Of a stretch of DNA of 64,000 nucleotides, positions 9,048 to 18,510 are shown piece after piece. The DNA is from Larkinella sp. C7 (GTDB lineage: Bacteria; Bacteroidota; Bacteroidia; Cytophagales; Spirosomataceae), in contig NZ_VBSL01000010.1 of the NCBI RefSeq assembly GCF_006149005.1, forward strand, positions 165,424 through 229,423. Reading direction: 5' to 3'. The position numbers and the translations under genes were made by a program. Each line of letters opens with the position of its first letter. The first letter of the stretch is position 1. The notes beneath the pieces are model-generated. The model was given only the letters and a program-made list of their open reading frames with translations, had not been told where the DNA came from and made no database searches.

Positions 9048-10373
9048 ATGAGTCAAAAACAACGCATCTTCTTTTGGTCCATCACAGCCGCACTGGGCGG
9101 TTTTCTGTTCGGATTCGACACCGCCGTTATTTCGGGCGTCGAACAATCGCTGCAATCGTTATGGGGCCTGAGCGTATGGGAACACGGCCTGACGGTTTCG
9201 ATGGCCCTGATCGGAACCGTCATTGGTGCGATGTCGGGCGGGATTCCCGCCGACCGGTTGGGCCGTAAAAAGACCCTGTTCTGGATCGCCGTTCTGTATC
9301 TGGTTTCGTCCATCGGAACGGCCCTGGCGCCCGAGTGGAATCTCTTTCTGGTGTTCCGGTTTCTGGGCGGTCTGGGGGTCGGCGCGTCATCGGTGGCGGC
9401 ACCGATGTACATCACCGAAATCTCCCCGGCCAAATCCCGTGGACGGCTGGTCGCACTGTTTCAGTTCAATGTCGTGCTGGGCATTCTGATTGCCTACCTC
9501 TCCAACTACCTGCTGGCGGGGATGGGGGCCGAATCGTGGCGGTGGATGCTCGGTGTTCAGGCGTTGCCCTCGCTGATTTTCCTGATGGCGGTTCTCAATA
9601 TTCCGGAAAGTCCGCGCTGGCTTTTGCTCAAGAAAGGCCGGGTGGAAGAAGCCCGCGACGTGCTGATCATGATCGATCCGGCAACGGCGGGGCAAACGCT
9701 GCTGGCGCTGGAACTGAGTGCCGCCCAGACCCAAACGAAAGCCCGGCTGTTTTCGTCAACCTACAAAACGCCGATCACGCTGGCGGTTTTGTTTGCGGTT
9801 TTCAATCAGGTTTCGGGCATCAACGCCATCATTTATTACGCCCCCCGGATTTTCGAAATGACGGGTCTCGGCAAGAGTTCAGCCCTGCTGTCGTCTGCCG
9901 GTATTGGCTTGATCAACCTCATTTTCACGCTGATTTCCCTGAACCTGATCGACCGGTTTGGCCGCCGGACGCTGATGAAAATTGGCTCGGTCGGTCTCAT
10001 CCTGACACTGGGACTGGTCGCGCGCGCTTTCTACGTACAGGATTTCAGCGGCATGACAGTGCCGTTTCTGCTCTTTGGTTACATCGCTTTCTTCGGCTTT
10101 TCGCAGGGCGCGGTGATCTGGGTATTTATTTCCGAAATCTTCCCGAACGAAGTCCGCGCCAGCGGGCAGGCCCTGGGTAGCTTCACGCACTGGCTGATGG
10201 CCGCCATCATCACCTTCACGTTCCCGTATCTGGCCGAAAAACTCGGCGGAGGAAACACCTTCCTCTTTTTCACTGCCATGATGGTGCTGCAACTGCTTTT
10301 TGTCGTGCGGCTGATGCCCGAAACCAAAGGCACCAGCCTGGAGCAAATCGAAAAGACTTTCGTCGTCCATTAA
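9048..10373 (+). CDS. MFS sugar porter (likely fructose/fructo-oligosaccharide uptake)
   Basis: A 441-residue inner-membrane transporter with twelve predicted helices. Sugar-porter family signatures are present in order: GGFLFGFDTAVISG in helix 1, DRLGRKK in loop 2-3, PESPRWLL before the central loop, GINAIIYYAP in helix 7, DRFGRRTL in loop 8-9 and PETKGTSLEQIE at the end. It heads a + strand cluster with a PfkB kinase, SusC, SusD and GH32, so fructose or short fructans are the likely cargo. The 240 bases upstream are AT-rich and probably hold the locus promoter, but I could not fix a convincing Bacteroidota -7 box. The ATG lies directly before the first helix. Confidence 0.92.
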   Translation: MSQKQRIFFWSITAALGGFLFGFDTAVISGVEQSLQSLWGLSVWEHGLTVSMALIGTVIGAMSGGIPADRLGRKKTLFWIAVLYLVSSIGTALAPEWNLFLVFRFLGGLGVGASSVAAPMYITEISPAKSRGRLVALFQFNVVLGILIAYLSNYLLAGMGAESWRWMLGVQALPSLIFLMAVLNIPESPRWLLLKKGRVEEARDVLIMIDPATAGQTLLALELSAAQTQTKARLFSSTYKTPITLAVLFAVFNQVSGINAIIYYAPRIFEMTGLGKSSALLSSAGIGLINLIFTLISLNLIDRFGRRTLMKIGSVGLILTLGLVARAFYVQDFSGMTVPFLLFGYIAFFGFSQGAVIWVFISEIFPNEVRASGQALGSFTHWLMAAIITFTFPYLAEKLGGGNTFLFFTAMMVLQLLFVVRLMPETKGTSLEQIEKTFVVH

Positions 10374-10415
10374 CAGCACCCGAATCACTCCCTCACCTTA
10401 TTACGCTCTATTCCA

Positions 10416-11309
10416 ATGACACCTCTCATTACCTGCTTCGGCGAAATTCTCTGGGATGTATTGCCCACCAGTAAACAGGCCGGTGGAGCGCCGATGAACG
10501 TCGCCGTCCACCTCCGCAATTTCGGCCTGAATGCTCAACTCATCAGCCGGGTGGGGAACGACGAACTGGGACACGAATTGCTGGAATTCGTCGCGCAGAA
10601 AGGCCTGCCGCTCGACCGCATCCAGACCGGGCAGTCGCACCTGACGGGTGTTGCCAAAGCCAACATCTCCGACTGCAACGAGGTGACCTACAAAATTGTC
10701 CAGCCCGTGGCCTGGGACTACATTCAACTGGAGCCGGGGCTGCTCAAAACCGTGCAGCAAAGCGCGTTTTTCATTTACGGCAGTCTGGCCGCCCGCAGTC
10801 CGCAAACCCACGAAACGCTGCTGGCTCTGCTGGCGGTGGCACCCCGCAAAGTCTTCGACGTCAACCTTCGCGCTCCCCATTACGAACCGGCAACCGTTCT
10901 GGAACTGCTGCAACAGGCCGACATCGCCAAACTGAACGAACACGAACTGAGCGAAATTACCGGCTGGTTCGGCGGACCGACTGACGCCAAATCGGCGATG
11001 TATGGACTTCGGGAGCGGTTTAACCTCGAAAAACTGTGCGTAACGCTCGGCGAAAAAGGAGCCTTTCTGCTGGACGAAACCGGCTTTGTCCACCAACCCG
11101 GTTTTCCGGTCGAGGTGGAAGATACCATCGGCAGTGGCGACGCTTTTCTGGCGGCTTTTCTCTACAAAACGCTGCAGGGCGAAACCGCCCAAACCACCCT
11201 CGAATTTGCCTGTGCGACCGGTGCGTACGTCGCCACCCAACGGGGTGCCACGCCCCCGGTTTCGGAAGAAATACTGGTCAAAAATGCCTTCTGGAAAGAA
11301 CTGATCTAA
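10416..11309 (+). CDS. PfkB-family carbohydrate kinase, probable fructokinase
   Basis: A 297-residue cytoplasmic sugar kinase. It starts with the family pattern CFGEILWDVLP and GGAPMNVAVHLRNFG (PfkB signature 1), and has the C-terminal ATP/catalytic signature DTIGSGDAFLAAF (signature 2, catalytic Asp in GSGDAF). PfkB enzymes phosphorylate fructose, ribose or ketodeoxygluconate. The position between a sugar porter and a GH32/SusCD set points to fructose. It starts 42 bases after the transporter and ends 28 bases before susC, consistent with one transcript. Confidence 0.9.
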   Translation: MTPLITCFGEILWDVLPTSKQAGGAPMNVAVHLRNFGLNAQLISRVGNDELGHELLEFVAQKGLPLDRIQTGQSHLTGVAKANISDCNEVTYKIVQPVAWDYIQLEPGLLKTVQQSAFFIYGSLAARSPQTHETLLALLAVAPRKVFDVNLRAPHYEPATVLELLQQADIAKLNEHELSEITGWFGGPTDAKSAMYGLRERFNLEKLCVTLGEKGAFLLDETGFVHQPGFPVEVEDTIGSGDAFLAAFLYKTLQGETAQTTLEFACATGAYVATQRGATPPVSEEILVKNAFWKELI

Positions 11310-11337
11310 CGCTGTATTCCCTACCATCCTGATTCCT

Positions 11338-14300
11338 ATGATTTTAAAACGTACTCCCATGAACTTAAGAAAATCGCTTTTTATCCTGACGGCCCTGTTG
11401 CTGATCGGACCGTTGGCCTGGTCCCAGCGCAAGCTCTCGGGCTCCGTCCTGGATGCCAAAAATAACGAGCCGCTGGTGGGTGCCAGCATCGTCGTTCCCG
11501 GAACGACAACCGGTACTTCGGCGGATGCGGAAGGCAAATTTTCGCTCACAATCCCGGAAAGTTCGACCTCCATTCAGGTGTCTTTCATCGGCTATCTGGC
11601 CCAGGAAGTGCCGGTCAAAGGACTTGCTACCGTGACGGTTTCGCTGGTGTCCGGCGGGCAACTCGACGAAGTGGTCGTGCTGGGCTATACCACCGCCCGA
11701 AAAGAAGATCTGACCGGGGCCATCGCCGTTATCGAGGTAGCGGCCACCAAAAACACCAGTTCCGGGAATCCCATGCAGGCTTTGCAGGGCCGCGTGCCGG
11801 GTCTGTACATTGAAAAATCAGGAACGCCCTCGGGCGACGCCAGCCGGATTCTGATTCGCGGAGCCAATACACTGGGAAACAACGACCCGCTGTACATCAT
11901 CGACGGGATGCCCACCAAGCGGTCGCAGGTGTTCCAGAGCCTCAACCCCACGGCCATTCAGTCGATTCAGGTGCTGAAAGATGCGTCATCGGCGTCCATC
12001 TATGGGTCGCGGGCATCGAACGGCGTCATCATTGTGACGACCAAAAACGGAGCCAATTCCGACGGCAAGCTGAACGTTCAGTTCAATTCCAGCATCTCGG
12101 CGCAAACCGAAAAACCGCAACGGTTCAAGATGCTGAACGCCGTGGATCGCGGGCGGGCGCTCTGGCAGGCGTCGGTCAACGACGGCGTCGATCCGGCTTC
12201 CGGCTACGGCGATATCTACGGTTTCGACTGGAACAAAAACTTCCAGAATCCGGTCCTGAACAGCGTAACCGTCAAACCGTTCGTGGGGGGTGACCAGAAT
12301 GTCCCGGCGGGTGATACAGACTGGCAAAAAGAGATGTACAAAACGGGTTATGTCACCAACAACGACCTGACGATTACGGGCGGAACCAAAACCTCCTCGA
12401 TTCTGGTCAATGTAAGCTATCTGAATAATTCGGGGATGCTGCGTTACACGGGGTATGACCGGCTGACGGGCCGCATCAACGGGCTGACCAGTAAATTCGA
12501 CGGCCGGTTCAAATTCGGGGTGAATCTGCAAATGACCAGTTCCCGCGAAACACCCATTGCAACCGATCTCGGCGGGGCACCAACCCCCGGTCTGGCCGTG
12601 ACGCTGGCTCCGACAATCCCGGTGTATACCAAAACCGGTGACTATGCCGGACCCATCGGCTCGGGCTACTCCGACCGGAACAACCCGTTGTTCATGCAGT
12701 ATATCAACCGCTGGGATAAGATCAACCGGACGTTTGTGTTTGGCAACGTATTCACCGAAATCGAACCCCTCGCCGGTCTGGTTTTCCGGTCGTCACTGGG
12801 GATGGACAATGCGGGGTATTCCAACAAAAACATCGAGCAATCGTTCCAGAACGGTTTTATCGCCCGCTCGCTCAACAGCCTCACACTCAACACCAACAAG
12901 TTTCTGAGTCTGACCTGGACCAATACCCTGCGGTACAATTTCGCGCTCGGCGACCATAATTTCAAACTGCTGGCCGGGGTTGAAGCCATCCGGGATAATC
13001 TGAACGACGTGACGTCGTACCGGGAAAACTTCGCCGTTCAATCGGAAGAGTTCTTTGTGCTGAGTGCCGCGTCGGGCAACGCCAGCAGCAACGGGACGTC
13101 GACGGGCAGCCGCCTGCTCTCGCAATTCGCCCGGATCGACTACGGTTTTTCGGATCGCTACCTGGCGGCTGTGACCCTGCGCCGGGACGGTTCTTCGCGC
13201 TTTGGTGCCGACAACCGCTACGGTTTTTTCCCGTCGGCATCGGTGGGCTGGCGGATCGACAAGGAAGCGTTCATGAGCAACGTCCGGGCCATCAGCAACC
13301 TGAAACTGCGGGCGGGTGTGGGTCGGATTGGCAACCAGGACATCGGGGATCTGGCCCGGTTTGGGTTGTTCGAACCCCGCTACGGAACCCTGGCGTCGCA
13401 GGTGCCGAATGGTCACAACGGTTTTTTTGATCAATACTGGAACGTGGGAACGGCCTACGATCTGAACGGGGCCGGTGCGGGAACCCTGCCGTCGGGTTTT
13501 GTGCAAACGCAGGGTGAAAATACGGCCCTCAAGTGGGAAACTACCAACGAACTGAACGTCGGGCTGGATTTTGCCTTCCTGAACGGAAGTCTGGCAGGAT
13601 CGTTTGACTACTTCACCCGCGGAACCAAAGACATTCTGATCAAGCCGCCCGTCGCATCGGCGGTGGGCGAAGGACAGTTAAAATTTGTGAACGGCGCTAC
13701 CAAAACCAACAAGGGCTTCGAACTTTCGCTGGCCTATTTTGGCAAACCCATCGGCGATTTCACCTACAGCATCTCAACAAATTTTGCCCGGTTCCGCGAC
13801 AAAATAACGGTTTTACCGGAAGAAGTTCGCTCAGCTTTTGCGGGCAATGCGGTTACGACGATCATCGGGCATTCGCAACTGGATCTGTTCGGCTACCGCG
13901 CCGACGGTATTTTCCAGAATCAGGAAGAAGTGACCAGCCACGCGACGCAGGTGGGAGCCGCTCCGGGCCGAATCCGGTACCGCGATCTCAACGGCGATGA
14001 TAAAATCGACGCGCTGGATCAGGAGTTTTTCGGCACCACGCTGCCCGGTCTGGAATACGGAACGCGCATCGACCTCGGTTACAAAAACTTCGATTTCTCG
14101 GTCTTTGGATCGGGTATTGCGGGCCGGACCGGTTTCGACTCCTACACATTCTACAACAACTTCATCCGCGGACGCGACAACGTCGGGCCGGGGGTTTTCA
14201 ACGCCTGGAGTCCGCAGAATACCGCATCCACCATTCCGTCGCTGACGCTGTCGGATGGCAATAACGAGACGCGCACCTCGGATTATTTCAACGTCAACAC

Positions 14301-14517
14301 CTCGTATTTCAAGATCCGGAATGTGCAGGTGGGCTACACCTTTCCCAAAGATGTGATCGGGAAAGTGGGCTTGACGAGCCTGCGCCTGTACGGAATGGTC
14401 GAGAACGTGTTCTGGCTGAAAAGCAAAACCTTCCTGGGTCCCGATCCGGAGCGGGTCGATGTCAACGCCGTCGCCGTACCGCGTACGTTCACTTTTGGTT
14501 TAAATGTGTCATTCTAA
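11338..14517 (+). CDS. SusC/RagA-type TonB-dependent outer-membrane transporter
   Basis: About 1059 residues. The likely translation start is the second ATG at 11359 (MNLRKSLFILTAL), directly before the signal peptide; 11338 adds seven residues. A CarboxypepD-like domain (LSGSVLDAKNNEPLVGASI) is followed by the TonB-box region (DEVVVLGYTT), a plug domain with RGANTLGNNDPLYIIDG, and a long beta-barrel ending in FTFGLNVSF. SusC proteins pair with a SusD lid to import glycans across the outer membrane with TonB energy. The partner susD lies 112 bases downstream past a hairpin. The GH32, kinase and porter neighbours suggest a fructan such as inulin or levan. Confidence 0.95.
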   Translation: MILKRTPMNLRKSLFILTALLLIGPLAWSQRKLSGSVLDAKNNEPLVGASIVVPGTTTGTSADAEGKFSLTIPESSTSIQVSFIGYLAQEVPVKGLATVTVSLVSGGQLDEVVVLGYTTARKEDLTGAIAVIEVAATKNTSSGNPMQALQGRVPGLYIEKSGTPSGDASRILIRGANTLGNNDPLYIIDGMPTKRSQVFQSLNPTAIQSIQVLKDASSASIYGSRASNGVIIVTTKNGANSDGKLNVQFNSSISAQTEKPQRFKMLNAVDRGRALWQASVNDGVDPASGYGDIYGFDWNKNFQNPVLNSVTVKPFVGGDQNVPAGDTDWQKEMYKTGYVTNNDLTITGGTKTSSILVNVSYLNNSGMLRYTGYDRLTGRINGLTSKFDGRFKFGVNLQMTSSRETPIATDLGGAPTPGLAVTLAPTIPVYTKTGDYAGPIGSGYSDRNNPLFMQYINRWDKINRTFVFGNVFTEIEPLAGLVFRSSLGMDNAGYSNKNIEQSFQNGFIARSLNSLTLNTNKFLSLTWTNTLRYNFALGDHNFKLLAGVEAIRDNLNDVTSYRENFAVQSEEFFVLSAASGNASSNGTSTGSRLLSQFARIDYGFSDRYLAAVTLRRDGSSRFGADNRYGFFPSASVGWRIDKEAFMSNVRAISNLKLRAGVGRIGNQDIGDLARFGLFEPRYGTLASQVPNGHNGFFDQYWNVGTAYDLNGAGAGTLPSGFVQTQGENTALKWETTNELNVGLDFAFLNGSLAGSFDYFTRGTKDILIKPPVASAVGEGQLKFVNGATKTNKGFELSLAYFGKPIGDFTYSISTNFARFRDKITVLPEEVRSAFAGNAVTTIIGHSQLDLFGYRADGIFQNQEEVTSHATQVGAAPGRIRYRDLNGDDKIDALDQEFFGTTLPGLEYGTRIDLGYKNFDFSVFGSGIAGRTGFDSYTFYNNFIRGRDNVGPGVFNAWSPQNTASTIPSLTLSDGNNETRTSDYFNVNTSYFKIRNVQVGYTFPKDVIGKVGLTSLRLYGMVENVFWLKSKTFLGPDPERVDVNAVAVPRTFTFGLNVSF

Positions 14518-14523
14518 CGTTTA

Positions 14524-14611
14524 CGGTTTTCGGTATACGGTTACGGTTGGCTGATGCACGAACAAGAACGCGTCAGCCCGCCGAAAACGGTAAACCGAAT
14601 ACCGAAAACCG
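14524..14611. repeat. Long imperfect hairpin between susC and susD built from ACCG-rich repeats
   Basis: The left arm from 14524 (CGGTTTTCGGTAT) pairs perfectly over 13 bases with 14599-14611. Pairing continues with a mismatch and a bulge for several more bases, and an inner stem GGCTGA/TCAGCC (14549-14554 with 14573-14578) closes the loop. Both arms consist of near-repeats of the type ACCGWAW. It fills nearly the whole gap between the two genes and is not followed by a T run on the + strand, so it looks more like a processing or mRNA-stability element or a dispersed repeat than a terminator. Confidence 0.7.
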
Positions 14612-14629
14612 CTCAAAAGCCTTCAAATC

Positions 14630-16348
14630 ATGAAAAATAAAGCACTTTCCCTCCTTCTGATTGCCGCCGGAACGCTACTGACTTCCGCGTGCAAGGACTT
14701 CCTGGATTATGAGCCGCAGGGCACACTTTCGTCCGACAATGTCAAGAGTGCCGCGAATGCCGATGCGCTCGTCACGGCGGCTTATGCGTCCATTGGCAAC
14801 GGCGAAATGATCGGCCCCATCGCCAGCATGTGGGTCTACGGCAGCATCCGGTCCGACGATGCCTACAAAGGCGGTGGCGGGGTGGCCGATCTGGAAGACA
14901 TCAACTTCTACGAGCAGCACAACCTGACACAGCCCCAGCAGGGGGGCGGTTTGTATCACCCGTATACCTGGGAGAATTATTACAAGGCCATTTCCCGCGC
15001 CAACGTGGCCCTGCGTTCCATCACGGCCCTGACCGATGCGAGCTTTCCGGAGCGGAAAACCCGCCTGGCAGAGTTGCGGTTTTTGCGGGGACACGCGCAT
15101 TTCATGCTGAAAATGCTGTTCAAGAACATTCCGTACATCGATGAAACGCTGTCGAACGAACAAATTCTGACCATTTCGAATCGCGCCATGACCAATGACC
15201 AGTTGTGGGATAAAATTGCGACGGACTTTCAGGCTGCGGTGGATAATCTGCCCGAAAAACAGACGCAGGTGGGCCGCGCCAACAAACTGTCGGCGGCTGC
15301 GTATCTGGCCAAACTGCGGTTGTATCAGGCTTATGAACAGGACGATAACAACAAGGTGGTCAATATCAACAAAACCAAATTGCAGGAAGTGGTAAAGCTG
15401 ACTGATCTGGTGATCAACTCGGGCCAGTATAACCTGCAACCCGATTTTGCGGAAAACTTCCTGCCGGAATTCGACAACGGTGTCGAGTCGGTTTTTGCGG
15501 TTCAGTATTCAATCAACGACGGAACGACGGTGGGGCGTCTCAACTTTGAAACCGGCCTGAACTACCCCCACGGCGCTCCGCAATACGGCTGCTGCGGTTT
15601 TCACCAGCCCAGCCAGAACCTCGCCAACGCCTTCGGAACCGACGCCAACGGATTGCCCAAACTCGATACGTTCAATGATGCGGTCATCGATTTCAAAACC
15701 GCCACCGTCGACCCGCGCGTGGACCACACCATCGGCATCGACGGCCATCCGTACAAGTACAATCCGGCCATTCTCTTCAGCAACAGTTGGGTGCGCGATC
15801 CGGGTGTCTACGGTTTTTTCCAGAGCATGAAAGAGCAACAGGCCGCGACCAGTTCGACCTATAAAAAGCAGGGGCCGTTTATCGGTACATCGAAAAACAT
15901 CGACATCATCCGGTATGCCGACGTGTTGCTCTGGCAGGCCGAAGCCTACATCGAACTGGGGCAACCGGCGCTGGCCTTACCGCTGATCAACAAAATCCGG
16001 GCGCGGGCAGCCGCCAGCACCGGGCGCACGAAGAAAGCGGACGGCACCAACCCGTCCAACTACCTGATCAAACCGTATGCGGCCACGAACTGGACACAGG
16101 CGTATGCCCGGAAAGCCCTGCAATTTGAACGGCGGCTGGAGTTTGCCACCGAAAGTCCGCGCTTCTTCGACCTCGTTCGCTGGGGCATTGCCGAGCCGAC
16201 GCTGAATGCCTACATTGCCAAAGAAAAAACCCGGCGGTCGTTTCTGAGCGGAGCCAAGTTCACGGCAGGTCGCGACGAATACCTGCCGATTCCGCAGCGC
16301 GAAATCAATTTTACGAAGGGTCTGTATAAGCAGAACCCCGGATTTTAA
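14630..16348 (+). CDS. SusD/RagB-type surface glycan-binding lipoprotein
   Basis: A 572-residue protein with a lipoprotein signal (lipobox LTSAC, lipidated Cys 21) followed by the SusD N-terminal pattern CKDFLDYEPQG. The tetratricopeptide-like helices are recognisable (YYKAISRANVALRSI, RFLRGHAHFMLKMLFKNIPY). The C-terminal RagB/SusD signature includes YADVLLWQAEAYIELGQ and ALQFERRLEFATESPRFFDLVRWG. It forms the lid over the SusC barrel and binds the glycan at the cell surface. Length is normal for the family. It is the fourth gene of the putative fructan locus. Confidence 0.95.
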   Translation: MKNKALSLLLIAAGTLLTSACKDFLDYEPQGTLSSDNVKSAANADALVTAAYASIGNGEMIGPIASMWVYGSIRSDDAYKGGGGVADLEDINFYEQHNLTQPQQGGGLYHPYTWENYYKAISRANVALRSITALTDASFPERKTRLAELRFLRGHAHFMLKMLFKNIPYIDETLSNEQILTISNRAMTNDQLWDKIATDFQAAVDNLPEKQTQVGRANKLSAAAYLAKLRLYQAYEQDDNNKVVNINKTKLQEVVKLTDLVINSGQYNLQPDFAENFLPEFDNGVESVFAVQYSINDGTTVGRLNFETGLNYPHGAPQYGCCGFHQPSQNLANAFGTDANGLPKLDTFNDAVIDFKTATVDPRVDHTIGIDGHPYKYNPAILFSNSWVRDPGVYGFFQSMKEQQAATSSTYKKQGPFIGTSKNIDIIRYADVLLWQAEAYIELGQPALALPLINKIRARAAASTGRTKKADGTNPSNYLIKPYAATNWTQAYARKALQFERRLEFATESPRFFDLVRWGIAEPTLNAYIAKEKTRRSFLSGAKFTAGRDEYLPIPQREINFTKGLYKQNPGF

Positions 16349-16471
16349 CCGAGTGCTATACCTATGTGAAAGGTGGATGACGGCCGGGATTCGGTTTTGC
16401 TTCGGCAACCCCTTCCGGCCCCATCTGCCGCCCGATGCATCCTATTTTGTACATTGACAAATCCTATCCGT

Positions 16472-18001
16472 ATGCATAACTTGCTCGCTTTCGTTGGTAT
16501 GTTGCTCCTGAGCAACTCCTTTTCCTTTAGCCAGATGAATCAACCCGTCGTTGCGGCAAGTCCGGAACCCCATCGTCCGCAGTATCATTTTTCGCCCAAG
16601 GCGCACTGGATGAACGATCCCAACGGAATGGTGTATTTCAACGGGACCTATCACCTGTTTTTTCAGTATTACCCCGACGGCACCACCTGGGGGCCGATGC
16701 ACTGGGGTCACGCGACCAGCAAGGATCTGGTGCGGTGGCAGGAACAGCCGATTGCACTTTTCCCGGATAGTCTGGGGTATATTTTTTCGGGCAGTGCGGT
16801 GGTCGATGTGAACAACACGACCGGTTTTGGCAAAAACGGACAGACGCCCCTGGTTGCCATTTTTACGCACCACAACCCGGTTCTGGAAAAACAGAAGACG
16901 GGCAAACACGAATACCAGAGCCTGGCCTACAGCCTCGACGAAGGCAAAACCTGGACCAAATACGCCGGAAACCCGGTGTTGCCCAATCCCGGCATTTCCG
17001 ATTTCCGCGATCCGAAAGTGCGCTGGTATGAACCGCAGAAGAAGTGGATCATGACGCTGGCGACCAAAGACCGGATCACGTTTTATTCCTCCCCCGACCT
17101 GAAAAACTGGACCCGGGAAAGCGAGTTTGGCAGCACCGTCGGTGCGCACGGCGGTGTCTGGGAATGCCCGGATCTGTTCCCGCTGACCCACAACGGCAAA
17201 ACCGTCTGGACGTTGCTGGTGAGCATCAACCCCGGCGGCCCCAATGGCGGCTCGGCCACCCAGTATTTCGTGGGCGATTTCGACGGAAAAACCTTCAAAC
17301 CGTATTCCACCGCAACGAAGTGGCTGGATTACGGAACCGATAATTACGCCGGGGTGACGTTTGCCAATACCGGCAATCGCGTGGTTCTCATGGGTTGGAT
17401 GAGCAACTGGCAGTATGCCAACGTCGTGCCGACCACTGCCTGGCGCAGTGCTACCACGGTGCCGCGTGAACTGGGCCTGAAAGAAGTGAACAAGGACTTA
17501 TTTCTGACGTCGGTACCGGTGGAAGAACTCGGCGCCCTGAATCAGGAAACCGTATTGGTCAACGACCTGACGGTAAAAGACCGGTATGAGCTGACGGCCA
17601 AAACCCGGAATGAATCGGGCCTGTTCAGGCTGGAACTCACCACCAAAACCGCCGGCGATTTTGCCCTTGTGCTGGCCAATGAACAGGGGAATGAGGTGGT
17701 GATCGGGTATGATAAAACCGCGAATGTGTACTACATTGACCGGAGCAAAGCGGGAAAAACCGGTTTTGAAAAAGGCTTTGGCAAGCGGCATACGGCTCCG
17801 CGTTTGTCGGTCGATCCGCAGATTTCGCTCACGCTGCTGGTCGATGTGGCTTCGGTCGAGCTGTTTGCCGATGGCGGACTGACTGTGATGACGGACATCT
17901 TTTTCCCGGACACGGATCTGACTAAACTCGTTATCAAATCGGCATCGGGAATTGTCATTCCGACCCTGGAATACACGAAGCTGACGTCTTCGGTAAAGTA
18001 G
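16472..18001 (+). CDS. Secreted glycoside hydrolase family 32 (levanase/inulinase/invertase type)
   Basis: A 509-residue enzyme. I chose the ATG at 16472 because a signal peptide begins there (MHNLLAFVGMLLLSNSFSFS). Upstream in-frame codons give no sensible sequence. The five-bladed GH32 propeller has all three catalytic motifs: the nucleophile in HWMNDPNG (Asp 49), the transition-state stabiliser in FRDPK (Asp 180) and the acid/base in ECPDLF (Glu 231). A C-terminal beta-sandwich ends the protein (VASVELFADGGLTVMTD). The signal looks like a plain signal-peptidase I type rather than a lipobox, so the enzyme may be periplasmic. Together with SusCD, porter and kinase it forms a complete route for beta-fructan breakdown. 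Confidence 0.94.
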   Translation: MHNLLAFVGMLLLSNSFSFSQMNQPVVAASPEPHRPQYHFSPKAHWMNDPNGMVYFNGTYHLFFQYYPDGTTWGPMHWGHATSKDLVRWQEQPIALFPDSLGYIFSGSAVVDVNNTTGFGKNGQTPLVAIFTHHNPVLEKQKTGKHEYQSLAYSLDEGKTWTKYAGNPVLPNPGISDFRDPKVRWYEPQKKWIMTLATKDRITFYSSPDLKNWTRESEFGSTVGAHGGVWECPDLFPLTHNGKTVWTLLVSINPGGPNGGSATQYFVGDFDGKTFKPYSTATKWLDYGTDNYAGVTFANTGNRVVLMGWMSNWQYANVVPTTAWRSATTVPRELGLKEVNKDLFLTSVPVEELGALNQETVLVNDLTVKDRYELTAKTRNESGLFRLELTTKTAGDFALVLANEQGNEVVIGYDKTANVYYIDRSKAGKTGFEKGFGKRHTAPRLSVDPQISLTLLVDVASVELFADGGLTVMTDIFFPDTDLTKLVIKSASGIVIPTLEYTKLTSSVK

Positions 18002-18021
18002 AAACGCTTGGAAGATATACG

Positions 18022-18381
18022 TTACGCCAACTGCTGGCGAATGGTCGGGAGGTGCAGCTTGTTCGGATCGGTCCGGAGCCGCAGTTCGGTGTATTCGTAT
18101 TCTTCTTCAAACAAATCCTGAAGCTCGTGGACGTACTGGAGATACCGGCGGGTTTGCACACAGAGCCAGCAATTCATGCCCGGAATGAGTCGGGAATCTT
18201 CAAAGATCCAGGAGTTGGCAGAAGGGTCCGGCCAGTAGCCAAAAGCGATGAGCCAGGGTTTGGTGAGCTTGATGGGCTGGGGACGATTGGGCGGCTGAAG
18301 TTCTTTCAGAAGCGTTTCGGTCAGCAGGACGGGCTCATTGTGAATGAGGTAATAGCGATTCGGTTTGGGACGGTGGAGCAT
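18022..18381 (-). CDS. Small hypothetical protein (conserved-looking, no known function)
   Basis: A 119-residue protein with no signal peptide or membrane segment. It contains KPWLIAFGYWPD, several aromatic residues and a C-terminal YLQYVHELQDLFEEEYEYTEL. That ending recalls a family of small Bacteroidota proteins with a YVHQLQNLY-like motif, often seen near mobile regions; this is recollection, not a search. It is convergent to the GH32 gene, 20 bases from its stop. Composition is like its neighbours. Its own promoter would lie in 18382-18480. Confidence 0.6.
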   Translation of the reverse strand: MLHRPKPNRYYLIHNEPVLLTETLLKELQPPNRPQPIKLTKPWLIAFGYWPDPSANSWIFEDSRLIPGMNCWLCVQTRRYLQYVHELQDLFEEEYEYTELRLRTDPNKLHLPTIRQQLA

Positions 18382-18481
18382 CCTTCAGAGATAACGTGAG
18401 GTTTTACTAAAATAAGTAGAAAAGCAGAATACAAGTAACTTGTATTAATAAATCGTTACATAAGTTTAGCAACCGGTACAA

Positions 18482-18502
18482 AACCGCTTATTGTAAGCGG
18501 TT
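18482..18502 (-). terminator. Hairpin terminator after the DACNV gene
   Basis: A perfect 9-bp stem (AACCGCTTA / TAAGCGGTT) with a 3-base loop lies 8 bases after the stop at 18511. On the minus strand it is followed by TTTTG, and on the + strand its arm runs into TTTTTA, so it may work in both directions. Confidence 0.65.
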
Positions 18503-18510
18503 TTTATCGT

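Noticed and set aside
10401..11573. 390-codon frame antisense to the fructokinase and susC start
   Set aside because: Overlaps two certain genes in antisense; Phe/Gly/Gln-rich product without a domain.
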